This document shows positions 1 to 6,117 of a stretch of 7,904 bases of DNA, one piece after another. Within the stretch, counting starts at the first letter, position 1; every line of letters begins with the position of its first letter. Source of the DNA: JAISXK01 sp031549625 (GTDB lineage Bacteria; Bacillota; Clostridia; Christensenellales; CAG-138); the NCBI GenBank assembly GCA_031549625.1, contig JAVBPK010000082.1:1-7904 (forward strand), read 5' to 3'. The notes under the pieces are model-generated. The model saw nothing but the letters and a program-made list of their open reading frames with translations, made no database searches and was not told the DNA's origin. Position numbers and translations under genes: made by a program.

Positions 1-246
1 CCGCCGGCCGGCTTGGATACTGGGGGGGGCCGGGCGGCGCGGCCCCCCCCGACCAGCGGGCAGGCCTATATCAAAGACGGCATTATCGCGAATTTCCGGA
101 GCGGCCCCGGTTCGTCGTATTCGATTATCGGCGAGCTTTACCCGGGCACAGAAGTGACGTTGCTGGAAGTGAGCGGCAACTGGTATCGCGCCGTCGTCGA
201 TGGCTACGAAGGGTATATCAGCGCGGTTTGCATCGCGTTTGGCTAA
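1..246 (+). CDS. SH3-domain protein, C-terminal fragment (5' end cut by window)
   Basis: The frame is open from base 1, so the gene begins outside the window; the TTG at 13 need not be a start. The visible 81 residues are a Pro/Gly-rich linker (about residues 1-22) followed by one bacterial SH3 domain running to the stop codon. The domain shows the usual landmarks: an N-terminal strand around AYIKDG, then NFRSGPGSSYSIIGEL, GTEVTLLE, NWYRAVVDGYEGYIS. Such domains bind peptidoglycan or sit beside wall hydrolases and secreted proteins, so an extracytoplasmic protein is likely; the catalytic part, if any, is not in view. The gene is convergent with amrS, 27 bases apart, and I see no clear intrinsic terminator between them. 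The linker contains a G8/C8 hairpin that could hide an assembly error. Confidence 0.8.
   Translation, partial: PPAGLDTGGGRAARPPPTSGQAYIKDGIIANFRSGPGSSYSIIGELYPGTEVTLLEVSGNWYRAVVDGYEGYISAVCIAFG
22..50. repeat. GC-only inverted repeat (G8 / C8 hairpin) in the linker of the SH3 gene
   Basis: Eight G (22-29) then CCG pair perfectly with CGG then eight C (40-50): an 11-bp all-GC stem around the 7-nt loop 33-39. It lies inside the reading frame and encodes the Gly/Ala/Arg/Pro-rich linker. It could be a real low-complexity linker, or a site of polymerase slippage or misassembly. Confidence 0.7.
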
Positions 247-273
247 ACGGCTTGCCGGCCGGGGCTGGTAACG

Positions 274-1110
274 CTACATATTTCCCAGAAATACATCATG
301 CAAGTGCCGCTTCGCGATATCCGCGAGGCGGTACATTTTTTCGTACTCTGTTGCCGGGTGTGTGGCCTGAAAGCGGGGAAAATAGCGGGAAATATGCAGT
401 GGGATATTGGGAGAAAGAGTGGCGAGCCAGCTTGCGAGCGCATCTACATCGGCTTCCCTGTCGGATAAGCCGGGGATGATGAGGGTGGTTATTTCCACAT
501 GCACGGTTTCCGCGGCAAGAAGGATGTTGCGCTTAACGGTGCTGAGATCGCCGCGCAGGGAGGCATATCCTTGTTCTGAAAAGCATTTCAGGTCGATATT
601 GCACGCGTCCATGTGGCAAAGCAGCCCGCGCCATGCGCTTTCCTGATAGAAGCCGTTTGTTACCAGTACGTTTTGCAGACCGGCTTCATGCGCCAGCCGC
701 GCTGTTTCAGTTACCCATTCATACGCGACGCCGGGTTCGTTGTATGTGTACGCGATGCCGATATTGCCGGCGGGGCGTAAGGATACGGCTTCTTTTACCA
801 GTTGCCGGGGCAAAATGACCGGCGCGTTCTCCGGCGGCGAGCATTGCGCAATCTGGTGATTTTGGCAAAATGGGCAGCGCATGTTGCAGCCATACCCGCC
901 CACAGAAAGGATATGGCTTCCCGGATAAAACAAGCGCAGCGGCTTTTTTTCGATGGGATCGAGCGCAAGGCCGCTGTACGCGCCCATACGCAGAGAATGG
1001 ATTTTGCCGCCCTGCGCTATGCGCGCGCGGCAGAGGCCAGTTTGGCCTTCCTGGAGCTTACAGGCATGCGGGCAAACCGTACATTGAGTGGCGGGCATCT
1101 CGCTATTCAT
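274..1110 (-). CDS. amrS: AmmeMemoRadiSam system radical SAM enzyme
   Basis: This is a 278-residue radical SAM protein of the pyruvate-formate-lyase-activase-like group. It should bind a [4Fe-4S] cluster and cleave S-adenosylmethionine to a 5'-deoxyadenosyl radical; the substrate of the family is not known to me. Cys75, Cys79 and Cys82 form the CxxxCxxC cluster motif (GCNMRCPFCQNHQ). An N-terminal set, Cys10, Cys13, Cys17 and Cys27 (CTVCPHACKL...GLCRAR), is typical of this subfamily and may hold a second metal site. The AYTYNEP and VTNGF blocks match the radical SAM barrel. I chose the ATG at 1108-1110 because it overlaps the end of the upstream gene by 8 bases (ATGAATAG) and starts the conserved Cys-rich region. 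It lacks a good Shine-Dalgarno, so translational coupling is likely. A longer in-frame start at 1254 lies within the upstream gene and adds unconserved sequence. Confidence 0.92.
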   Translation of the reverse strand: MNSEMPATQCTVCPHACKLQEGQTGLCRARIAQGGKIHSLRMGAYSGLALDPIEKKPLRLFYPGSHILSVGGYGCNMRCPFCQNHQIAQCSPPENAPVILPRQLVKEAVSLRPAGNIGIAYTYNEPGVAYEWVTETARLAHEAGLQNVLVTNGFYQESAWRGLLCHMDACNIDLKCFSEQGYASLRGDLSTVKRNILLAAETVHVEITTLIIPGLSDREADVDALASWLATLSPNIPLHISRYFPRFQATHPATEYEKMYRLADIAKRHLHDVFLGNM

Positions 1111-2479
1111 GGCGGATGACTTCGAAGCGTTGTAGGGAAACGGGCTCGTTTTCCGGTATTCCCGCCTTTTCCCGCGCGATATCCACTTGCTGTTCCGCGG
1201 TATCCACGCCTTCCAGCGCGGGTAAAAGGAGGCCGCGTTTGCGCCCGCTGGCAACGATTACGCCGTAGCGGGCGGGGTCGAGCGCGGCCATGCTTTCGAT
1301 GGACTCCGCCTGCATCAATACATCGACCTTTACGGAAAGAAGCGGCAATTCCTCTGCCGCAACCGGCGCGAAACGGGGATCCGAAACGGCGGCGGAAATG
1401 GCATTTTGGAGAATTTCTTCCGCTATATTTGCGGTGGTTGGCGATGTTGTGCCTATGCAGCCGCGAAGCCGCCCTTCTTTATGCAGGGAAACAAACACGC
1501 CTGCGCGGCCTTCTAGCATTTCCGGCGGCAACCCGGCAGGCAGCTGTGCGGAATGGCCCTGTTTGACATATGTTTCAATCGACAAGCGGGCTAGCCGGAT
1601 GTACGCGTCCTCTTCGGCGCACTTTTTTTCGACGGCGGCTCGGGCGCGTTGTTCGTAGATCTGCCCAAAGCGGCGTGAATCATCCGCACCCACCGGCAAA
1701 AAGGTGGCCACCGCGTACCCTACGCCAAACGTACCCTCGTAGGAAAGCAAACCGGCCTGTACGGCAAGCCCGTCCAGAGCCCCGGCCATCATTAAAATGG
1801 CGCTTAGCCCGCATTCCGCGCCGCTTTCGCGCAGCGTGGGCGGAATATCCAGCAGCGCACCGAAATCTCCCGCTTGCAGCGCGGCTGTAATAGCCGCGTC
1901 GAGCAGAGGGCCCTCACTGGAAAAACCGTATGGGCCATCCGGTGTCAATTTGTGGGAAAGGTCGCCGCTGGCGATGATGGCCACGCGGATAGTGGCCGCC
2001 GCCGCGATACATATGCCCAGATTATAGTGATCGAGCGGGCCAAGCCCTGAAAGCGCCATGCGTACGATGGGAATATCGGGAAGCTCTTCTTGCAGAAAAT
2101 ACAGCGGGATCATAGTGCCATGATCCAAAACCGCGCTGCGCTGGCCCTGCGTACCCGCGGGCAGACCGCGGCTTTGCGCCTGGGCGGCGATGGCGTTTGC
2201 AAGCGCCGCGTCATACTTTGCGCTCAACTTGCAGCCTGGGGCGTGAAAACGCGAAAAATCGCCCTTAGCGCCATCCCCCGGCGAAATATGGAAGTAATCC
2301 GCATAGCAGTCCGCGTGTGGGCTGATGATGACGACCGCGTCAGGGCGCAGGTTTTTTAAAAGGCGCATGGCGACGCGGTAGGCATCTGAGGTTTTTTGGA
2401 TAGCGGACTCCTGGCCATGGCCAATATCCGGCAGCATGAGGGGCGGATGGGGCACAACGACGGCGCCTATAATCGACAT
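1103..2479 (-). CDS. AmmeMemoRadiSam fusion: MEMO/LigB-like domain + AMMECR1 domain (system proteins B and A)
   Basis: A 458-residue two-domain protein. Residues 1 to about 265 are a class III extradiol dioxygenase (LigB)/MEMO-like domain with potential metal ligands retained: His11 (VPHPP), His55 (SPHAD), His120 (LDHGTMIP), His176 (SGDLSH) and Glu222 (SGAECG). A charged helical linker (about 270-292) leads to an AMMECR1 domain (about 293-458) with its signature LRGCIGT (338-344) and SDPRF (366-370). With the radical SAM gene it overlaps, this is the complete three-part AmmeMemoRadiSam set in two genes. The family is widespread in bacteria, archaea and eukaryotes, but its reaction is unknown to me. 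The start is supported by AAGGAG 8 bases upstream (complement of 2488-2493). No signal peptide or membrane segment is visible, so it is cytoplasmic. I found no convincing promoter for it in 2480-2663. Confidence 0.92.
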   Translation of the reverse strand: MSIIGAVVVPHPPLMLPDIGHGQESAIQKTSDAYRVAMRLLKNLRPDAVVIISPHADCYADYFHISPGDGAKGDFSRFHAPGCKLSAKYDAALANAIAAQAQSRGLPAGTQGQRSAVLDHGTMIPLYFLQEELPDIPIVRMALSGLGPLDHYNLGICIAAAATIRVAIIASGDLSHKLTPDGPYGFSSEGPLLDAAITAALQAGDFGALLDIPPTLRESGAECGLSAILMMAGALDGLAVQAGLLSYEGTFGVGYAVATFLPVGADDSRRFGQIYEQRARAAVEKKCAEEDAYIRLARLSIETYVKQGHSAQLPAGLPPEMLEGRAGVFVSLHKEGRLRGCIGTTSPTTANIAEEILQNAISAAVSDPRFAPVAAEELPLLSVKVDVLMQAESIESMAALDPARYGVIVASGRKRGLLLPALEGVDTAEQQVDIAREKAGIPENEPVSLQRFEVIRHE

Positions 2480-2529
2480 ATTTGTTTCTCCTTGCTGAAG
2501 TTTTGGCGTTGCGGTGTAAAAAAACTGTT

Positions 2530-2557
2530 TTGACGGGTAAAACTGCCGTTATATATG
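2530..2557 (+). promoter_or_regulatory. Possible promoter for the GNAT gene
   Basis: TTGACG (2530-2535), a 16-bp spacer and TATATG (2552-2557) fit a sigma-A promoter about 100 bases before the acetyltransferase start. The -10 box is weak, and an alternative TATGGT at 2554 would give an 18-bp spacer. The rest of the 184-bp divergent region 2480-2663 holds only ribosome binding sites and no structure I trust. Confidence 0.35.
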
Positions 2558-2663
2558 GTATACCTGCTTATTTGGTTTATGGGGCGGGTATCTCTTACGT
2601 GCGCTTGTTTCGTGCTCTTGGTACAGGACATATATTACCGCGCGCTTAAAAAGGAAGGAACCT

Positions 2664-3200
2664 ATGCACATACGCTTTGCTACGCCAGCCGACGCGACCG
2701 CGATAGGCGCTATTCACGCGCAAAGCTGGAAAGCCGCATACAAGGGCATTGTGCCGCAAAGATATCTGGACGCGCTAAACGAAGAAGGAAACGCCTGGGA
2801 AGTGGCGTCTCAAAAGTGGATGCAGTCGTACAGTTTGGCGGCACAATTGGTTTGCGACGGCGAAAAGCCGGTAGGCTGCGTAGGATATGGCTGTTCGCGT
2901 GATAAGGATTTGCCGCTGTACGGCGAAGTGTTTACCATATACCTGCTGCCGGAATATATTGGCCAAGGATATGGGCGCGCGCTGCTTTCTTCCGCGGCGC
3001 AGGATTTCTCGCGCTTGGGGTATTTGGATATCCTGTTATGGGTGTTTGAGGATAATATGCGCGCGCGGCATTTTTACGAACGAAACGGATTCGTGCAGGA
3101 TGAAGCCAAAAAATCCGTGGACTATATGGGCAAAAAATTGACCGAGGTACGGTATGTGCTCCATTTGCCAAACCCGGCGGAATTGAAAAAGAGAAAATAG
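2664..3200 (+). CDS. GNAT-family N-acetyltransferase
   Basis: A 178-residue cytoplasmic protein of the Gcn5-related N-acetyltransferase fold, transferring an acyl group from acyl-CoA to an unknown amine. It opens with the typical IRFATPADATAIGAIHAQSW (residues 3-22). Motif A is at 92-107, with the pyrophosphate-binding loop GQGYGRALL at 100-108. Motif B follows with LLWVFEDN and NMRARHFYERNGF (131-143), the common C-terminal signature of RimI-like and small-molecule acetyltransferases. Length is normal for the family. The ATG is preceded by AAGGAAGG (2651-2658) at a spacing of 5. The gene stands alone, divergent from the AmmeMemoRadiSam operon and convergent with the desulfidase gene, stop codons 7 bases apart. 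Context does not identify the substrate. Confidence 0.9.
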   Translation: MHIRFATPADATAIGAIHAQSWKAAYKGIVPQRYLDALNEEGNAWEVASQKWMQSYSLAAQLVCDGEKPVGCVGYGCSRDKDLPLYGEVFTIYLLPEYIGQGYGRALLSSAAQDFSRLGYLDILLWVFEDNMRARHFYERNGFVQDEAKKSVDYMGKKLTEVRYVLHLPNPAELKKRK

Positions 3201-3207
3201 CGGCCTT

Positions 3208-4485
3208 TCAGCATTGCTCAATCATCAGTTTAAGCATAAGCTTGTCCACTTCTATCAATCCCTCGCTGGCTAAGTATCCGATATTCCATACGGTCTGCTC
3301 TGCATCGCAGCCGACCAATCCGTCGCCAGGCAGGAAATTATCGCCCGCCATGGCCATTTTGTGCGCCAAAAGGCCCGCGTGCACGCTGCTAGCAATCTTG
3401 GCGGCGCAAGACGGCTTTGCGCCGTCGCAAAGCATGCCGGAGCAAATAACGGCGGCGTTGCTGAGCGTGGCTTCGATTTGTTGGCGCGTGCCGCCGCAAA
3501 GATACGTGACGCCAGCAGCGCTTCCGCATGCCGCGCTTACCGCGCCGCAGTAAGCGGAAAGCTTTCCGATTTTCTTTTTTTGATACAGCGCGGTGAGATT
3601 GCTGAGCGTGAGCGCGCGCAATAGTTTTTCTTTGCCGCAACGACGAAACTGCGCGTATACCCACACGGGCGCTGTGACCGTAATGCCCTGATTGCCGCTG
3701 CCGGAGTTGATAACGACAGGCATGGGGCAGCCGCTCATACGCGCATCGGAACCTGCTGCGGCATAGGCGCAGGCACGCGTTTCCAGGTCGCTGCCCGTGC
3801 TGAGCAGCAGACGGCCGATGCCCGCGCCGTATTTGCGGCGGAGCCCTTCTTCGCAGATGGCGATGTTGCAGGAAATTTGCTTTTCCAGCAAAGCGGTGAT
3901 GGGGGAAATATCCGCGTTGGCCGCAAAATCGTAAATGCTGCTCAGTCGAAGGTTTTCGTATATGGCATGCGTGTCCACGCTTTCGGGTTCGTCCTTTGCG
4001 TCAAACACGATTTCCCCGTTTTTGGTGATGCGGTGTACATGCGTATGCGCGCGCTTTATTTCAACGGTGCAAGTATTATTTTCAATTACTCCCTCTACAA
4101 GGATGTGCAGCGTTTCGTCTAAATCCGACAAAGCGATCGTGCAAAAATTTTCAGCCATCAGTTCGTTGGTGCGCTGGATATGCGCCGCGTTTAGGCCGGC
4201 TATGACCTCCAGCGCCCGCGTGGCGTCCCCGCCCACTGCGCCCGCTATTGCCGCGGCGCGCATGCCGCGCAGGCCGCCTGTATTTGGCACAACCGCGCAA
4301 CGCGCGTTTTTGATGATATTGCCGCTGAGCGTTACCTGCAATTTTTCCGGAAACGCGCCGAGCGTGCGCACGCACAGCGCCGCGGCATAAGCGACGGCGA
4401 TGGGTTCCGTGCAGCCTTCAGCCACAGCCAATTCATGATGCAACAGCGCGATATACTGCGCCGCGGTTTCTTTTGTGATTGCCAT
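3208..4485 (-). CDS. L-cysteine desulfidase family protein (CdsB/CyuA, UPF0597, SDH-alpha fold)
   Basis: A 425-residue protein resembling E. coli CyuA (YhaM) and archaeal CdsB, which break L-cysteine down to pyruvate, ammonia and sulfide with a [4Fe-4S] cluster; it is related to the alpha subunit of Fe-S serine dehydratase. Cys25 in AEGCTEP, Cys313 in SAYCGAV and Cys353 in MLCDGAKPSCA fall where the family's proposed cluster cysteines lie. The conserved NSGSGNQGIT is at 260-269 and ASDARM-like GSDARMSG at about 245. The start chosen is the ATG at 4483-4485, with a GGAAGG-type ribosome binding site 8 bases upstream; an in-frame ATG at 4524 would add 13 residues before that site and is less likely. 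The gene has its own promoter and leader. Substrate could be cysteine, serine or a related amino acid; cysteine is favoured by family resemblance only. Confidence 0.88.
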   Translation of the reverse strand: MAITKETAAQYIALLHHELAVAEGCTEPIAVAYAAALCVRTLGAFPEKLQVTLSGNIIKNARCAVVPNTGGLRGMRAAAIAGAVGGDATRALEVIAGLNAAHIQRTNELMAENFCTIALSDLDETLHILVEGVIENNTCTVEIKRAHTHVHRITKNGEIVFDAKDEPESVDTHAIYENLRLSSIYDFAANADISPITALLEKQISCNIAICEEGLRRKYGAGIGRLLLSTGSDLETRACAYAAAGSDARMSGCPMPVVINSGSGNQGITVTAPVWVYAQFRRCGKEKLLRALTLSNLTALYQKKKIGKLSAYCGAVSAACGSAAGVTYLCGGTRQQIEATLSNAAVICSGMLCDGAKPSCAAKIASSVHAGLLAHKMAMAGDNFLPGDGLVGCDAEQTVWNIGYLASEGLIEVDKLMLKLMIEQC

Positions 4486-4500
4486 GATGGATTCCTTCCC

Positions 4501-4550
4501 GCCAAATGGAATTTTGGCATTCAACTTGGACCGTTTCGCGCAAGGCGCGA
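4501..4550 (-). promoter_or_regulatory. Two hairpins in the leader of the desulfidase gene
   Basis: In the roughly 127-nt untranslated leader, TCGCGC (4536-4541) pairs with GCGCGA (4545-4550), and GCCAAA (4501-4506) pairs with TTTGGC (4513-4518). The second hairpin ends one to two bases from the ribosome binding site at about 4489-4499 and could influence its access. No known riboswitch class was recognised. Confidence 0.4.
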
Positions 4551-4618
4551 TAAAAGAATAGTACTCTGCGATAAATGGGCGGCGAGGCGCAACGGAAATG
4601 TGCCGGTATCATACTGTT

Positions 4619-4647
4619 ATTATATTTAAATTATGCGTGCGAAGCAA
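4619..4647 (-). promoter_or_regulatory. Promoter of the desulfidase gene
   Basis: On the minus strand, TTGCTT (4647-4642), a 17-bp spacer and a perfect TATAAT (4624-4619) form a plausible sigma-A promoter. Transcription would begin near 4612. It is placed 14 bases beyond the inverted-repeat element at 4661-4797. Confidence 0.5.
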
Positions 4648-4660
4648 GCGCGGCCCGTCA

Positions 4661-4797
4661 TAGGGTAGCAAGAGTAATCCGAAGCCGACTCAATCGGTTG
4701 ATTTTGGATCATTGCCACGTCATGATCAGTCGGCATAGCGCACTATGCCTTGTGTATGGGCCATACAAACAGGGTTCGGATTACTCTTGTTACCCTA
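4661..4797. repeat. 137-bp inverted-repeat element with branched internal structure (MITE-like)
   Basis: Arms 4661-4683 and 4775-4797 are inverted repeats matching at 22 of 23 positions; the one difference (G4668 against T4790) still pairs as G-U in plus-strand RNA. Both ends carry TA (4661-4662 and 4796-4797), which would fit a TA target duplication as made by IS630/mariner-type transposases, leaving a 133-bp element. The core folds into further stems: GCCGACT/AGTCGGC (4684-4690/4728-4734) enclosing GATCAT/ATGATC (4707-4712/4722-4727); GGCATAG/CTATGCC (4732-4738/4743-4749); and TGTATG/CATACA around 4753-4767. Bases 4732-4734 can pair in either of two stems. It contains no ORF and no T-tract, so it is not an ordinary terminator. 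It lies between the DHH-gene terminator and the desulfidase promoter. Confidence 0.7.
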
Positions 4798-4808
4798 ACC
4801 ACGCGGGT

Positions 4809-4840
4809 AAAAAAGCGCCCGTCAAGCAAGCTGCGAGCGC
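4809..4840 (-). terminator. Intrinsic terminator of the DHH gene
   Basis: Read on the minus strand, GCGCTCG (4840-4834) pairs with CGGGCGC (4821-4815) in a 7-bp stem with one G-U, followed directly by six T (4814-4809). It starts 30 bases after the DHH gene stop codon. Confidence 0.75.
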
Positions 4841-4869
4841 AAAGGGCAATATCTATGATATTTCGTGGA

Positions 4870-5769
4870 TTATTTGCCTGTGTTTAAGCGCTGTATGAGC
4901 GTGGCGATGGCTTCATCGGCCTTTTCATAGCGCACTTGGCATGTACCCGCGCGCGGGTGGCCATTGCCGCCAAATTCGCGCATTAGCGCGCCGATGTCCG
5001 TGCCGTTTGTTTTGTTGAATATGCTGTGCCCGGCTTCCAGCGGGCAGTTAAACTTTGCCCGGCCATCCACCACCCAGATAGAGGCGTTTTGTTCGGGATA
5101 CAACAAATAGACCATGTAGCGGTTGCCGCAATAGATGGGCGAAACGCCGCGGAGGTCTGTAATAAGCACATCGCCTTCTACGCGCGAGTATTTGTGCAGC
5201 ATGTCCGTGAAAGAAGCGCGGTGCTCGAAATACAACTCCGCCCTTTCTTCCACGTCGAGGTTATCCAATATTTCATCGATGCCTTGTTCGCAGCAGGCAT
5301 CCATGAGGTTTTCCATGAGGTCGTAGTTGCTGATGCGGAAATTATGGAAGCGGCCCAGGCCCGTGCGAGGATCCATGATAAAACCGAGCAGCACCCAGCC
5401 GGATGGGCAGAGCACTTCTTCCTTTGTCAGCCTGGCGGAAGCGAGCTTATCCGCCGCATTCACCATGTCCTCAAATTGAGGCAGCCGTTCTAAACCGCCG
5501 TAGTATTCGTATATGACGCGGGCGGCGCTGTCCGCGAGGTATGCGGCACCCTCGTATTTGATGGGACGTTCCGGCGCGTGGTGGTCAAACCACATGCCGC
5601 AGCCCTTGATGTAGGCGGTATTTGCCAGCACATCGTCTTTTTTTACTTTTATGATGCCGTCCTGGATATCGATGGGATGTACAAAATCCCAGCTTTCTAC
5701 AACGCCCACTTCCTTTAAAATGGCGCCGCAGGCCAGGCCGTCAAAATCTGATCTAGTTAGCAGCCGCAT
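4870..5769 (-). CDS. DHH/DHHA1-family phosphoesterase (exopolyphosphatase-like)
   Basis: A 299-residue DHH-superfamily hydrolase. Motif I is SDFDG (7-11), the name-giving DHH lies at 62-64 (WFDHHAPER), a further Asp at 108 (AADKLAS) fits the fourth metal-ligand motif, and the C-terminal DHHA1 substrate-binding signature is present as GGNGHPRAG (267-275). These enzymes use paired Mn2+ to hydrolyse phosphodiester or phosphoanhydride bonds in polyphosphate, nanoRNA, pAp or cyclic dinucleotides; the sequence does not tell me which. No membrane segment or PAS/GGDEF region is present, so it is not GdpP. The ATG at 5767-5769 has GGAGG 10 bases upstream. It forms a single-gene unit with its own promoter, a long structured leader and a terminator. 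Confidence 0.88.
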   Translation of the reverse strand: MRLLTRSDFDGLACGAILKEVGVVESWDFVHPIDIQDGIIKVKKDDVLANTAYIKGCGMWFDHHAPERPIKYEGAAYLADSAARVIYEYYGGLERLPQFEDMVNAADKLASARLTKEEVLCPSGWVLLGFIMDPRTGLGRFHNFRISNYDLMENLMDACCEQGIDEILDNLDVEERAELYFEHRASFTDMLHKYSRVEGDVLITDLRGVSPIYCGNRYMVYLLYPEQNASIWVVDGRAKFNCPLEAGHSIFNKTNGTDIGALMREFGGNGHPRAGTCQVRYEKADEAIATLIQRLNTGK

Positions 5770-5951
5770 GCAGGTTCATCCTCCCTTTCTACGCTCGGAA
5801 CGGCAGTATGCCGACGCACTCGTAACCGTGCCGGAGATCATACGGAACCGATCCCTTCATCTTCATTCAAACCGTGCGAAACTTTTTGTTTTGCACGGGC
5901 ATATGCGCGATCCATGCGGCAAATTCATCACAAACAAAGCCCCTTCCTGGG
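5770..5951 (-). promoter_or_regulatory. Structured 5' leader of the DHH gene (about 180 nt)
   Basis: If transcription starts near 5952, the leader is about 180 nt. The transcript would begin with AAGCCC/GGGCTT (5954-5949/5942-5937), followed by a hairpin with stem CCGTGC/GCACGG extended by AAAC/GTTT past a single mismatch and capped by five A (5898-5872), and then CGGCA/TGCCG (5813-5809/5805-5801) before the ribosome binding site. I recognise no known riboswitch class; a cis-acting role is inference. Confidence 0.4.
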
Positions 5952-5958
5952 CTTATTT

Positions 5959-5987
5959 AGTATATAAACATCTTTTTTGGGCTTCAA
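5959..5987 (-). promoter_or_regulatory. Promoter of the DHH gene
   Basis: Minus-strand TTGAAG (5987-5982), a 17-bp spacer and TATACT (5964-5959). The start site is predicted about 183 bases upstream of the start codon. Confidence 0.6.
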
Positions 5988-5990
5988 CCA

Positions 5991-6059
5991 CTTTTTTTTA
6001 TAAAATTAATAAAAATTTTTTTAGCTGGCATTGCCGCATAAAAACATATGCGTTACAAT
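5991..6059 (+). promoter_or_regulatory. Promoter of guaA with A/T-tract UP element
   Basis: TTGCCG (6031-6036), a 17-bp spacer and TACAAT (6054-6059) give a sigma-A promoter with a start near 6066, leaving a leader of about 50 nt. Directly upstream, 5991-6022 is almost pure A/T with phased A and T tracts, resembling an UP element. The short leader leaves no room for a purine riboswitch. Confidence 0.6.
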
Positions 6060-6117
6060 GAATTCTGTAGGATTTTTAAGAAGCGGCAGATTGCGCTTGC
6101 GCACTAAGGAGAAGCAA

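Noticed and set aside
1111..1254. Upstream in-frame start for the radical SAM gene
   Set aside because: It would lie deep within the AMMECR1 coding region and add 48 residues with no family similarity; the 8-base overlap start is better.
4486..4524. Longer start for the desulfidase gene
   Set aside because: The clear ribosome binding site sits between this ATG and the one at 4485, and the shorter form puts the conserved cysteine at residue 25 as in the family.
4661..4797. T-box or terminator interpretation of the inverted-repeat element
   Set aside because: There is no T-tract on either strand, no T-box sequence was recognised, and it lies outside the predicted desulfidase transcript.
4575..4898. 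107-codon plus-strand open frame across the non-coding region
   Set aside because: It runs through the inverted repeat, the terminator and the 3' end of the DHH gene, and has no domain or ribosome binding site.
6031..6117. TTG start adding 29 residues to GuaA
   Set aside because: The TTG coincides with the -35 box, and the ATG at 6118 has a strong ribosome binding site and matches known GuaA N-termini.
5770..6117. Purine riboswitch ahead of guaA
   Set aside because: The predicted start near 6066 leaves about 50 nt, too short for the aptamer and expression platform, and no purine-aptamer pattern was seen.
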